Source: Microbacterium sp. SLBN-154 (GTDB lineage Bacteria > Actinomycetota > Actinomycetes > Actinomycetales > Microbacteriaceae). From it: a DNA stretch of 64,000 nucleotides. Location of the stretch: NCBI RefSeq assembly GCF_006715565.1, contig NZ_VFNL01000001.1:744001-808000 (forward strand). The letters run 5' to 3'. Below, piece by piece: positions 42,692-50,841 of the stretch. The translations under genes were made by a program, and so were the position numbers. Position 1 is the first letter of the stretch, and the number at the start of each line of letters is the position of its first letter. A model generated the notes under the pieces. That model did no database searches and was not told where the DNA came from. It saw nothing but the letters and a program-made list of their open reading frames with translations.

Positions 42692-43794
42692 CCGCCACAG
42701 CGAAGGGCACGCCGATCCAGGGCGTCACCCTCTACAGCTTCACCCGCGCATTCCACGGGCGCGAGTACGACCTCGAGCAGCTGATCCGCAAGGTCGCCGC
42801 CGAGGGGTACGGTCCGGGGCTGGAGATCATCGGGTTCTCCAGCTTCCGCGGATTCCCCGAGATCGACGACGCCTACGCGGCATCCTTCTCCGACCTGGTC
42901 GACGAGGTCGGACTCGTCCGCACCTCGCTCGCGGTCAACGCCGACATCGGCATCCACCGCGACCGCCTTCTGAACCAGGACGAGCTGCTGGAGTACATGC
43001 GCCGCCAGATCCAGGCCGCTGCCAAGCTCGGCTTCCCCGTCGCCCGCGTGCAGATCTCGATTACGCCCGATTCCATGGAGGCGCTCGCGCCGATCGCCGA
43101 GGAGTACGGGGTGACCCTCGCGCTCGAGGTGCACGCCGACCAGTACGCCTCACATCCCCGCATCCTCGCCCTCCGCGACCGCTACGAGAAGGTCGGCTCC
43201 CCGTTCCTCGGCTTCACGATGGATTGGGGCGCCACGGTCAGCGGGTTCGCGCCGTCGCTCATCGAGGCCTATCGCCGTCGCGGCGCGTCGGAGGAGCTGC
43301 TCGCCGCCGTCGTCCAGCTCTGGGACGACTTCTACGAGCAGGGACCCCCGGCCGATCAGGCCGAGCACGGCCAGCGATTCGGCCGCTTCATCGGTCTCGC
43401 CCACCAGTACGGCCGCCCCGACCTCGGCATCGACTTCGGCATCAACGGCACGGGCCTGTTCGGTCCCGCACGGGTGGACGACTGGCTGGAGATCTTCCCG
43501 TGGATCCGCCACGTGCACGGCAAGTTCTTCGGGATCGACGAGAACCATCAGGAGCCGTCCGTGCCGGTCGCCGAGCTCACCACGCTGCTGGTCGAGAACG
43601 GCTACAGCGGTGCCATCTCGAGCGAGTACGAGGGCTGGCACTGGAACCACTGGCAGAGCCCGTTCGAGATCATCCGCGATGAGCAGGCCCTTCAGCGCGC
43701 GGCCGCCGAGGCAGCGGGCTCCCGAATGATCACGGATGCCGCGGAGGCCCGCCGCATCCTCGATTCCCACCTCGCGCACGCCGTGCGCTCCTGA
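42688..43794 (+). CDS. C-glycoside deglycosidase alpha subunit-like TIM-barrel protein
   Basis: A 368-residue sugar isomerase-type barrel beginning GVTLYSFTRAFHGREYDLEQLIRK. Metal ligands are seen as E in LALEVHADQ, D in LGFTMDWGAT, H in RHVHGKFFGID and E in AISSEYEGWHW. It is translated from ATG 42688 inside the stop of the beta-type gene, the arrangement of characterised alpha-beta CGD pairs. The expected reaction is release of an aglycone from a 3-keto-glycoside with formation of an unsaturated keto-sugar. It differs clearly from the paralogue at 43805, suggesting a different substrate. Confidence 0.82.
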   Translation: MTATAKGTPIQGVTLYSFTRAFHGREYDLEQLIRKVAAEGYGPGLEIIGFSSFRGFPEIDDAYAASFSDLVDEVGLVRTSLAVNADIGIHRDRLLNQDELLEYMRRQIQAAAKLGFPVARVQISITPDSMEALAPIAEEYGVTLALEVHADQYASHPRILALRDRYEKVGSPFLGFTMDWGATVSGFAPSLIEAYRRRGASEELLAAVVQLWDDFYEQGPPADQAEHGQRFGRFIGLAHQYGRPDLGIDFGINGTGLFGPARVDDWLEIFPWIRHVHGKFFGIDENHQEPSVPVAELTTLLVENGYSGAISSEYEGWHWNHWQSPFEIIRDEQALQRAAAEAAGSRMITDAAEARRILDSHLAHAVRS

Positions 43795-43804
43795 GAGGAC
43801 GACG

Positions 43805-44875
43805 ATGACCCTTCGACAGGCTCAGAACAGACCCGACGGTATCGCCGGAACCGGCATCAAGCTCGGCACCACCCTGTATTCGATGACGAGCGAGTTCGCC
43901 GCGGGCCTGTACACGCCCGAGACGCTCATCAAGGCCGTCCACGATGAGGGCATCGGCCCGGGTGTGGAGTTCAACATCGCGCAGCTGCTGCGCACGTACC
44001 CCGACGTCGATCAGGAGTTCGTGAAGCTCTGGTTCGATTCGCTGGAGAAGTACGGACTGGAGGCCAGCGCCGTCGGCACGAACCTCGACATGGGGCGCCG
44101 CAAGGACCGCGACATGACCCCCGACGAGGAGCACGACTTCCTCGCCCGGCAGCTCAAGACGGCGCACACGCTGGGCTTCAAGAGGGTGGTCATCCGCTCG
44201 CACGGCAAGGAGCTGCTGCGCGGTCTCCTGCCGCTCGCCGAGAAGTACGACCAGTACCTCGGCTACGAGATCCACGCGCCGTCGGGGCCGAACAACCCGC
44301 AGGTGCTGCAGATGCGCGAGATGTACGACGAGCTGCAGTCCGAGCGCCTCGGCTTCACCGCCGACTTCTCATCGACGATGCACTCGCTTTCGCCGACGCT
44401 GCTGACCACGCTCGCGCGCATGGGGATGGACGAGAAGCACTTCCCCGTCATGGACGAGATCTGGCACGAGCCCACCCCGATGCACGTGCGAAACCAGAAG
44501 TTCGAGGACTACCTGGTCGGCGAGGGCGTCGACCCGCTCACCTTCGGCCCGTTCACGAGGCTCGCCTTCAACATGCACGGGCTCGTGCCGCCGGAGGAGT
44601 GGCTGGACATCATGCCCCAGATGTTCCACGTGCACGCCAAGTTCTACGACATCGGCGCCGACGGTGAGGAGCCGGCGATGGACATCCCACGCATCGTGAA
44701 GCAGTTCGTCGTGGGGGGCTACCAGGGGTATCTCTCCAGCGAGTGGGAGGGACACGCCTTCCAGGACCTCGGCGAGGCCGACCCCATCGATCTCGTGAAG
44801 AAGCAGCATGCGCTCATGCGCAAAGCCATCGAAGACACCGTCGCCGAGCAGTCGAGGGAGACCGCGAATGTCTGA
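43805..44875 (+). CDS. C-glycoside deglycosidase alpha subunit-like TIM-barrel protein (second)
   Basis: A 356-residue barrel with the full metal set: E155 (GYEIHAP), D187 (GFTADFSST), H277 (HVHAKFYD) and E313 (LSSEWEGHAF). The NLDMGRRKDRDMTPDEE loop (93-109) is shared with the fusion at 26332, whose N-terminus resembles the separate beta-type protein at 45657; by that logic 43805 and 45657 are partners. The first ten residues come from a dispersed repeat (CCTTCGACAGGCTCAG) and are not part of the fold; ATG 43805 follows the previous gene by 10 bases. It overlaps the SnoaL-like gene by 8 bases. Confidence 0.84.
   Translation: MTLRQAQNRPDGIAGTGIKLGTTLYSMTSEFAAGLYTPETLIKAVHDEGIGPGVEFNIAQLLRTYPDVDQEFVKLWFDSLEKYGLEASAVGTNLDMGRRKDRDMTPDEEHDFLARQLKTAHTLGFKRVVIRSHGKELLRGLLPLAEKYDQYLGYEIHAPSGPNNPQVLQMREMYDELQSERLGFTADFSSTMHSLSPTLLTTLARMGMDEKHFPVMDEIWHEPTPMHVRNQKFEDYLVGEGVDPLTFGPFTRLAFNMHGLVPPEEWLDIMPQMFHVHAKFYDIGADGEEPAMDIPRIVKQFVVGGYQGYLSSEWEGHAFQDLGEADPIDLVKKQHALMRKAIEDTVAEQSRETANV
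43807..43828. repeat. CCTTCGACAGGCTCAG repeat inside a gene start
   Basis: This is a variant of the CCCTTCGACAAGCTCAGGG element dispersed in many high-GC genomes. Here it covers codons 2-8 of the alpha-type gene; read on the other strand it gives the telltale LSLSKG peptide. Confidence 0.75.
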
Positions 44876-45647
44876 CACCACCACTGTCTCGGTCGGCGAG
44901 CTCGCCGCCGAGCTCGCCGCTCTCCGCGAGGAGGTCGTCGCCGCCCGCGCTCTTGCGCAGCGCGCCGAGGATCGCGGACAGGTCGAGAACCTGTTCAACC
45001 GCTACATGTACCTCCACAACGCCTTCGAGGACGAGCAGATCATCCCGCTGTGGGTGAAGGAGGGCACCGAGGGCATCCGGGCCCGCTACACCAACGCCGG
45101 TCAGTACACGACGTGGCAGAGCGTCACCGACTACCACCGCGGTCGGCCCCACCCCGAGGGCAAGCTCATCCTGCACGCGACGACGACCCCCGTCATCGAG
45201 GTCGCCGCCGACGGCAAGACCGCCAAGGGCGTGTGGTTGATGGCAGGCACCGAGTCGGGTCTGACCGACCCGAAGGTCGCCGAGGCCTTCCCCGACATGT
45301 ACTCCCCCGAAGAGGTGCTCGGCAAGAAGGTCTGGGCGCACTGGGTGTGGTGCAAGTACGCCATCGACTTCCTCAAGCAGGACGGCGAGTGGAAGTTCTG
45401 GAAGTTCCGCTGCTACGAGCTCGCCCGCGCGCCCTTCGAGGAGAACTGGGTGAGCTTCGGTCTGAAGAACCAGGGCGCGTTCGACCTCGACCTCATGTAC
45501 TTCGGCGACGACGGCAAGCCCGTCTTCATGCCGCCCGCCGACGAGCCCGTGCCGTCGACCAACCACCCCTACAGCCCCGAGACGGTGCAGAAGCTCGAGC
45601 CGGCCCCGCCGGTTCCGCATGACACCTTCACCGACACCTACGCCTGA
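44868..45647 (+). CDS. SnoaL-like/NTF2-fold protein with coiled N-terminus
   Basis: A 259-residue soluble protein. Residues 8-40 are a Glu/Ala-rich heptad-like helix (GELAAELAALREEVVAARALAQRAED), followed by a cone-shaped SnoaL_4/NTF2-like domain (QVENLFNRYMYLHNAFEDEQIIPLWV, then TTTPVIEVAADGKTAKGVWLMAG and WAHWVWCKYAIDFLKQDGEWKFWKFRCYE). Such folds serve dehydratases, cyclases and hydrolases. It lies between a CGD-alpha-like and a CGD-beta-like gene in one overlapping operon, so it probably acts on the keto-sugar or aglycone. The exact reaction is unknown. Confidence 0.78.
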   Translation: MSDTTTVSVGELAAELAALREEVVAARALAQRAEDRGQVENLFNRYMYLHNAFEDEQIIPLWVKEGTEGIRARYTNAGQYTTWQSVTDYHRGRPHPEGKLILHATTTPVIEVAADGKTAKGVWLMAGTESGLTDPKVAEAFPDMYSPEEVLGKKVWAHWVWCKYAIDFLKQDGEWKFWKFRCYELARAPFEENWVSFGLKNQGAFDLDLMYFGDDGKPVFMPPADEPVPSTNHPYSPETVQKLEPAPPVPHDTFTDTYA

Positions 45648-45656
45648 GGAACGACC

Positions 45657-46073
45657 ATGGCAACGCACGACTCGCTCTTCCGCGACGACGACGTCCGTCG
45701 CACCGACGACGGCCTCGCCGTCTCGCTGCAGATCCCCTGGTACCGGAGCCTCTGGCTCTCCGCGGTCGACGACGTCGCCGCGACGGTCAACGGTGTCGAG
45801 GTCCCCACAGAGGACCTGCGCTTCGTCCTCGAGGGACGCGAATACCGCATCGAGGAGCTCCCCGAGCAGTGGGACACCCTCTGGTTCGTCGCCGAGCGCC
45901 CCGACGTCCGCATCCGCCTCGACGACCCGCCGGCCGCCGGCGAGAAGATCACCGTCGGGGTGGTGCTCACCATGCGCCTGCTCTACATGCAGATCATGCC
46001 GGGCGTGGACGGCGGACCTGGCCGGTACGTGACCAACCGTGTGCCTGTGGAACGGGAGCTGGTGCTCGCATGA
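45657..46073 (+). CDS. C-glycoside deglycosidase beta subunit-like (DUF6379-type), second
   Basis: A 138-residue protein matching the N-terminal domain of the fusion at 26332 in order and wording: SLQIPWYRSLWLSAVDDVAATVNGVEVP, EELPEQWDTLWFVAERP, TMRLLYMQIMPGVDGGPGRYV. I infer it partners the alpha-type protein at 43805, from which it is separated by the SnoaL-like gene. ATG 45657 lies 9 bases after the previous stop; the end overlaps the Gfo/Idh gene (ATGA). Confidence 0.83.
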   Translation: MATHDSLFRDDDVRRTDDGLAVSLQIPWYRSLWLSAVDDVAATVNGVEVPTEDLRFVLEGREYRIEELPEQWDTLWFVAERPDVRIRLDDPPAAGEKITVGVVLTMRLLYMQIMPGVDGGPGRYVTNRVPVERELVLA

Positions 46074-47323
46074 CCAGCTCTCGCTCGTTGAGCGAGCGTA
46101 GCGAGACCCGGTCGTTGAGCGAGCGTAGCGAGACGAAACGCCCGCTCCGCGTCGCGATGATCGGCTACGGCTTCATGGGCGCGGCGCACTCGGTCGGCTG
46201 GCGCCAAGCGCCGCGCGTGTTCTCGCTTCCCGAGGCCGTCGAGATGGCCGTCGTCGTCGGTCGCAACGCCGAGGCGGTGGCCGATGCCGCGGCCCAGTGG
46301 GGCTGGCAGGAATGGGCGACCAATTGGCGCGAGGTCATCGCGCGGGACGACATCGACATCGTCGACATCGTCACGCCCGGTGACTCGCACGCCGAGATCG
46401 CGATCGCCGCTTTGGAGGCCGGCAAGCACGTCCTCTGCGAGAAGCCGTTGGCCAATACGGTGGCCGAGGCCGAAGCGATGGCGGATGCCGCCGAGCGCGC
46501 GTCTGCGCGCGGAGTGCGCGCGATGGTGGGGTTCACCTATCGGCGCGTGCCCGCGGTCACCCTCATGCGCGACATGATCGTCGAGGGCGCGGTGGGCACC
46601 GTGCAGCAGGTGCGCGCGGCCTACCGGCAGGACTGGCTCGTCGACCCTGCGATGCCGCTGGCCTGGCGGCTGCAGAAGGAGCACGCGGGCTCGGGTGCGC
46701 TCGGTGACATCGGCGCGCACATCATCGACATGACCCAGTTCGTCACAGGACAGACGGTGGAGCGAGTGAGCGGCACCCTCGAGACGATCGTGAAGGAGCG
46801 ACCGCTGCAGGCAGCCGGCTCGGGGCTCAGCGGCGAGGCCGGTGTCGGAACGGGCACGGTGACCGTCGACGACCTGGCGATCTTCACCGGCCGGCTCTCG
46901 GGCGGATCGCTGGCCTCGTTCGAGGCGACGCGTTTCGCGACGGGCCGGAAGAACGCCCTGACCGTGGAAGTCTCGGGGGATCGGGGAGCGCTCGCGTTCG
47001 ACCTCGAAGACCTCAACAGCCTGCGGTTCTACGACCGCACCGCGCCCGAGGGGCGACAGGGCTTCACCCAGATCCTCGTCACCGAGTCGGTGCACCCGTA
47101 TGTGGCCGCATGGTGGCCGGCAGGCCACATGCTCGGCTACGAGCACGGCTTCAGCCACCAGGTGGTCGACCTCGTCACCGCGATCGCCGAGGGCACCGAC
47201 CCGCACCCGACCTTCGCTGAGGGACTCAGCGTGCAGCGCGTGCTCGACGCGGTCGAGCGGTCGAGCGCGAACGACGCCGCGTGGACACCGGTCGCCGCCG
47301 ACGTCCTCGTCCCCGGTCGTTGA
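46070..47323 (+). CDS. Gfo/Idh/MocA-family NAD(P) oxidoreductase with repeat-derived N-terminus
   Basis: A 417-residue sugar dehydrogenase-type protein. The Rossmann motif VAMIGYGFMGAAHSVGW is at about residues 27-43, CEKPLANTVAEAEAM holds the conserved EKP, and the C-terminal half is the substrate-binding sheet (GDIGAHIIDMTQF with the conserved H). Before the Rossmann fold are about 23 residues encoded by two copies of a dispersed DNA repeat (SLSERSET twice). The ATG overlaps the beta-type stop, and a start nearer the fold would remove strand 1, so the extension is probably translated. The stop TGA also lies in a repeat copy. It may oxidise or reduce the glycoside or keto-sugar. Confidence 0.85.
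   Translation: MTSSRSLSERSETRSLSERSETKRPLRVAMIGYGFMGAAHSVGWRQAPRVFSLPEAVEMAVVVGRNAEAVADAAAQWGWQEWATNWREVIARDDIDIVDIVTPGDSHAEIAIAALEAGKHVLCEKPLANTVAEAEAMADAAERASARGVRAMVGFTYRRVPAVTLMRDMIVEGAVGTVQQVRAAYRQDWLVDPAMPLAWRLQKEHAGSGALGDIGAHIIDMTQFVTGQTVERVSGTLETIVKERPLQAAGSGLSGEAGVGTGTVTVDDLAIFTGRLSGGSLASFEATRFATGRKNALTVEVSGDRGALAFDLEDLNSLRFYDRTAPEGRQGFTQILVTESVHPYVAAWWPAGHMLGYEHGFSHQVVDLVTAIAEGTDPHPTFAEGLSVQRVLDAVERSSANDAAWTPVAADVLVPGR
46084..46144 (+). repeat. Two tandem dispersed repeats inside coding sequence
   Basis: CGTTGAGCGAGCGTAGCGAG occurs at about 46086 and again at about 46113, with the second followed by ACGAAACGCCCG. They encode the N-terminal extension of the Gfo/Idh protein. Related copies are at 24845 and 47313-47441. 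Confidence 0.85.
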
Positions 47324-47441
47324 GCGAGCCCCTGCCCCCGGTCGTTGAGCGAGCGGAGCGAGTCGAAACGCCCGGAACCGGTGTGGGCACGGGGCCCGAG
47401 TCGTTTCGTCTCGGTCGCTCCGCTCCCTCGCTCAACGAACG
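47313..47441. repeat. Cluster of dispersed repeats, two direct and one inverted
   Basis: Copies begin near 47313 (CCGGTCGTTGAGCGAGC) and 47339, and an inverted copy spans 47402-47441. The inverted copies could fold into a long hairpin and may end the upstream operon. The 141-base gap between genes consists almost wholly of this material. The Gfo/Idh stop (47321-47323) is inside the first copy. Confidence 0.8.
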
Positions 47442-47464
47442 AAATTCACGAAGGAGTCAATGAG

Positions 47465-48472
47465 ATGGCACGTCCGATCACGTTGTTCACCGGCCAGTGG
47501 GCGGATCTTCCGTTCGAGGAGGTGGCGCGTTTGGCGGGCGAGTGGGGGTACGACGGGTTGGAGATCGCCTGCTGGGGCGATCACCTGGATGTGTCCCGGT
47601 GGGATGACGCGGAGTACGTCCAGTCGCGGAAGGACATCCTGGAGCGCAACGGGCTGAGGGTGTGGGCGATCTCGAATCACCTCACCGGTCAGGCGGTGTG
47701 CGACGACCCGATCGACCAGCGGCACCGCGACATCCTCTCCGACCGGGTGTGGGGCGACGGCGACCCCGAGGGTGTGCGCCGGCGGGCGGCGGAAGACCTC
47801 AAAGACACCGCGCGGATGGCGGCGAAGCTGGGTGTGACGCAGGTGAACGGGTTCACCGGGTCATCCATCTGGAAAGCCGTCGCCATGTTCCCGCCCGCCT
47901 CGGAGGAGTGGATCGACGCCGGCTACCAGGACTTCGCCGACCGGTGGCATCCGATCCTCGACGTCTTCGAGGAGGAGGGCGTGCGGTTCGGGCTCGAGGT
48001 GCACCCGTCCGAGATCGCGTACGACTACTGGACGGCCAAGCGGACGCTCGAGGCGATCGGCCACCGGAAGAGCTTCGGCCTCAACTTCGACCCGTCGCAT
48101 TTCATGTGGCAGCAGCTGGATCCGGTCGCCTTCGTGCTCGACTTCGCCGACCACATCTTCCACGTGCACGTGAAGGAGTCGGTCACCAACCTGGACGGGC
48201 GCAACGGCGTGCTCGGCTCGCACCTGGGGTGGGCGAACCCGCGCCGCGGCTGGACGTTCGTCTCGACCGGTCACGGCGCGGTGCCGTGGGAGCCGATCTT
48301 CCGCGCTCTGAACGCGATCGGCTATGACGGGCCCACCAGCGTCGAATGGGAGGACGCCGGGATGGACCGCCTCATCGGCGCGCCCGAAGCCCTGCAGTTC
48401 GTGCGCACGCTCAACGCCATCACCCCGCCCGCCGCGGCTTTCGACGCCGCGTTCTCCACCAAGGCGGATTGA
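47465..48472 (+). CDS. Sugar phosphate isomerase/epimerase-type TIM-barrel protein
   Basis: A 335-residue xylose isomerase-like barrel beginning [39 protein letters not shown]. Metal-site candidates are E in [15 protein letters not shown] in [12 protein letters not shown] in FHVHVKES and E in [12 protein letters not shown] 47465 has a GAAGGAG site; the frame is open upstream but that part is repeat DNA. It is followed 3 bases later by a ThuA gene, a pairing usual in keto-disaccharide and keto-glycoside degradation. It is more distant from CGD alpha than the other barrels here. Confidence 0.85.
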   Translation: MARPITLFTGQWADLPFEEVARLAGEWGYDGLEIACWGDHLDVSRWDDAEYVQSRKDILERNGLRVWAISNHLTGQAVCDDPIDQRHRDILSDRVWGDGDPEGVRRRAAEDLKDTARMAAKLGVTQVNGFTGSSIWKAVAMFPPASEEWIDAGYQDFADRWHPILDVFEEEGVRFGLEVHPSEIAYDYWTAKRTLEAIGHRKSFGLNFDPSHFMWQQLDPVAFVLDFADHIFHVHVKESVTNLDGRNGVLGSHLGWANPRRGWTFVSTGHGAVPWEPIFRALNAIGYDGPTSVEWEDAGMDRLIGAPEALQFVRTLNAITPPAAAFDAAFSTKAD

Positions 48473-48475
48473 CTC

Positions 48476-49348
48476 GTGACCGACATCCTCAACGTCCTCA
48501 TCCTCTCGGGCCATATGACCCGCGAGCACGACAACGAGCATCGCAGCTTCCGGTTGCACAACCAGTGGATCACGACGCTGCTCGAAGACACCGGCCGCTT
48601 CAAGGTGCGCGTCGTGGAGGATCCGCGAGGGCTCGGCGCCGAGGTCATCGACAAGTACGACGTGCTGATCGTCGTCTTCGAGGGTCGCGACGGCTTCTTC
48701 GAGAAGGCCGTCGGGTTCGGCGCGGAGACGGACGCCGCGATCCTGAGGTTCGTCCACGACGACGGAAAGGGCATCGTCTGGTTCCACGGGTCGGCCGCGC
48801 AGGAGGACCGCTGGGGCTATCCCGAGGAGTACAACGTCATGCGCGGGGCGAAGCTCAGCGCGTACGAGACGGGTCTTCGTCCTCGCCCGTGGGGTGAGGC
48901 GCAGCTCGATACGGTCGAGCCGCGGCATCCGATCACCGAGGGGATCAGCGCCCGCTGGACTGTGACCGGTGACGACATCCTCACCGGCGTCGACCTGTAC
49001 GAGGGTGCCCAGGTGCTGTTGACGACCTTCGACGATCTCGAGGCGTACGAGAAGGCACCGGTGTGGCCGATGTCGCACTACCCGGTCGAGATCCCCGAGG
49101 GGGGCATCGCCGCACTCAACGGCATGAACACCGACCAGCCGATCGCCTGGATCAACGAGTACGGTGCAGGCCGGTCGTTCACGATCACGATCGGACACGA
49201 TATCGACACGTTCCGGCGCATCGAATTCATCCGCATGTTCCCGCGCGGCGTCGAGTGGGCGGCCACGGGAGAGGTCACCCTCACGGGCCCCGACCGCCGT
49301 GGCGAGCGTCGCTTCCTCCCCTGGCCGTACTACAACCGCGAGGGCTGA
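48476..49348 (+). CDS. ThuA-like domain protein
   Basis: A 290-residue protein of the class I glutamine amidotransferase-like ThuA family, which helps degrade 3-keto-disaccharides such as 3-ketotrehalose. ILNVLILSGHMTREHDNEHRS opens the fold, KGIVWFHGSAAQEDRWGYPEEYNVMRG and HPITEGISARW follow, and AYEKAPVWPMSHYP plus ARSFTITIGHDIDTFRRIEF-like C-terminal segments are typical. There is no catalytic cysteine in the amidotransferase position, as expected. GTG 48476 lies 3 bases after the isomerase stop. Its presence supports a 3-keto-sugar intermediate. Confidence 0.87.
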   Translation: MTDILNVLILSGHMTREHDNEHRSFRLHNQWITTLLEDTGRFKVRVVEDPRGLGAEVIDKYDVLIVVFEGRDGFFEKAVGFGAETDAAILRFVHDDGKGIVWFHGSAAQEDRWGYPEEYNVMRGAKLSAYETGLRPRPWGEAQLDTVEPRHPITEGISARWTVTGDDILTGVDLYEGAQVLLTTFDDLEAYEKAPVWPMSHYPVEIPEGGIAALNGMNTDQPIAWINEYGAGRSFTITIGHDIDTFRRIEFIRMFPRGVEWAATGEVTLTGPDRRGERRFLPWPYYNREG

Positions 49349-49411
49349 GTCCGGCAGCCACGCGCCCACGCTTCTCGGCCCGGCGCACTCGCGTCGGGTT
49401 ACGGTGGGCCC

Positions 49412-49954
49412 ATGCGGTCTCGATTGATGGCGCTTCCCGGCGTCCTGATCTGCGGCGCGGTGATGGCGGCGTGCACCGGTGGCCCGCCCGAACCGCCGGA
49501 GACTCCGCCCGCGGTGACCGGCGACCCCGCCGCCCGCGCACAGGCCGCGGCATGGCTGGATGCCGCCGCTCTCCCGCCCGGAGCCGTGCGGTCGGACGCG
49601 GGTGTCGCCGAGTTCCTCTCCTTCACGGGGTGGCCGTGCACGCCGGTCGAGGAGCTCGAGGGCTACTGGGCCGTTCCCGAATCGACGGTAGCGGAAACAG
49701 CGAACTGGCTGCTGGCCAATCCGACCGCCGATCTGGTCACGACCGGGATCGGTCCCTACCCCGACGACTCCGAGCTCGACAACGTGACCGTCGGCTACAT
49801 CCCGGCTGAGGGTTCGCAGGAGGGCGTCGTCTACACGGTCGTGCAGACGGCCGACGGCGTCGCGGTGCGCGCCGAGGTCGCCGCCCTCACCGAATCGGCG
49901 GTGTGTCCGGAGCTGCCGGACGGCGGAACGCTCGGACCTCCCGGCCAGGGCTGA
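49412..49954 (+). CDS. Small secreted lipoprotein, unknown function
   Basis: A 180-residue protein with a signal peptide (MALPGVLICGAVMAAC) and lipobox cysteine C21, then a Pro-rich tether (GGPPEPPETPP). The rest is soluble and contains two or more Cys (WPCTPVEE, AVCPELP) that may pair outside the membrane. It repeats no known enzyme motif that I can recognise. It is codirectional with the phosphatase gene downstream and separated from the glycoside operon by 63 bases. Confidence 0.75.
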   Translation: MRSRLMALPGVLICGAVMAACTGGPPEPPETPPAVTGDPAARAQAAAWLDAAALPPGAVRSDAGVAEFLSFTGWPCTPVEELEGYWAVPESTVAETANWLLANPTADLVTTGIGPYPDDSELDNVTVGYIPAEGSQEGVVYTVVQTADGVAVRAEVAALTESAVCPELPDGGTLGPPGQG

Positions 49955-49977
49955 GGGCAGGGCAGGATGAAGGGGTG

Positions 49978-50595
49978 ATGAGCACCGCAAGTACCGAACC
50001 CCGGGGAACGATGGTCCTCGTCCGACACGGCGAGACCGAGTGGAGCAAGACCGGGCGCCACACCGGGCTCACCGACATCCCGCTCACCGAGACCGGCGTC
50101 TACAAGTCCGAGCTCGCCGGCACGCTCCTCGCGACCCGTCGCTTCGACCTCGTGCTCACCAGCCCGCTCCGCCGCGCCGTCGATACCGCCCGATACGCGG
50201 GTTTCCCCGACGCCCAGCCCGATGAGCGCCTCCACGAGTGGGACTACGGTGCGTACGAAGGGCTCACCACCCCCGAGATCATCGCGCAGCTCGGCCACCC
50301 CTGGTCGATCTGGGACGACGGTGCCCCCGCGGGCGAGACTCCCGGCGAGGGCATCGCTGCCGTCACCGCCCGCGCACAGTCGCTGCTGGACGACATCCGT
50401 CCGCGCCTCGAGCGCAGCGAGCACGTGCTGATGTTCTCCCACGCCCACTTCATCCGCGCCCTCACCGGCACGTGGCTCGGGCTCACCGCCGCCGGCGGGC
50501 GCTACTTCTGGCTCGGCACGTCGGCGGTCAATGAGCTCGGCTTCGAGCACGGGCGGCCGGTCGTGCTGCAGTGGAACCACGTGCGCGGGCGCTGA
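49978..50595 (+). CDS. Histidine phosphatase family protein (phosphoglycerate mutase-like)
   Basis: A 205-residue enzyme with the RHG motif LVRHGETEWSKTGRHTGLTDIPLTETG near the N-terminus giving the phosphorylated histidine, SPLRRA the second arginine, HEWDYGAYEG the acid, and MFSHAHFIRAL the second catalytic histidine. Such proteins dephosphorylate sugars or small phosphoesters. ATG 49978 (or GTG 3 bases earlier) has an AAGGGG site. Alpha-ribazole phosphatase and broad-specificity sugar phosphatase are both possible. Confidence 0.92.
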   Translation: MSTASTEPRGTMVLVRHGETEWSKTGRHTGLTDIPLTETGVYKSELAGTLLATRRFDLVLTSPLRRAVDTARYAGFPDAQPDERLHEWDYGAYEGLTTPEIIAQLGHPWSIWDDGAPAGETPGEGIAAVTARAQSLLDDIRPRLERSEHVLMFSHAHFIRALTGTWLGLTAAGGRYFWLGTSAVNELGFEHGRPVVLQWNHVRGR

Positions 50596-50630
50596 GTCTC
50601 GCGAGGCGATTTCACCCCGCCGACGCGAAT

Positions 50631-50765
50631 GATCGAGGTGGCGAATCTGGTCGCCGGCGAGCCTGAAATGCGACCATCTGTGTCTCCTTGATCGCATCAC
50701 TGCCATCGAGGTGGCACAGATCGCCGCCCACGCCGACCAGAGGCGACCAATTCCGCCACCTCGGT
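50631..50765. repeat. Two ~62-bp imperfect palindromes, same design as 3685-3820
   Basis: Units at 50631-50693 and 50705-50765 again have GATCGAGGTGGC-like starts and GCCACCTCG-like ends around a loop with CGACCA or GGCGACC. The 246-base gap between the phosphatase and dinB genes holds these and the dinB ribosome site. Confidence 0.72.
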
Positions 50766-50841
50766 CACGCAGCCTGCGAGCCCGCGCTGGCCGCCGATGT
50801 CGCACCCCCGTGCGACGATGCGCGCGGGGAGGGAGGTGTCG

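Noticed and set aside
46084..46144. Use of an internal start after the repeats for the Gfo/Idh gene
   Set aside because: The next ATG is inside the Rossmann strand (MIGYG), and the ATG at 46070 is coupled to the upstream stop; the extension is therefore kept.
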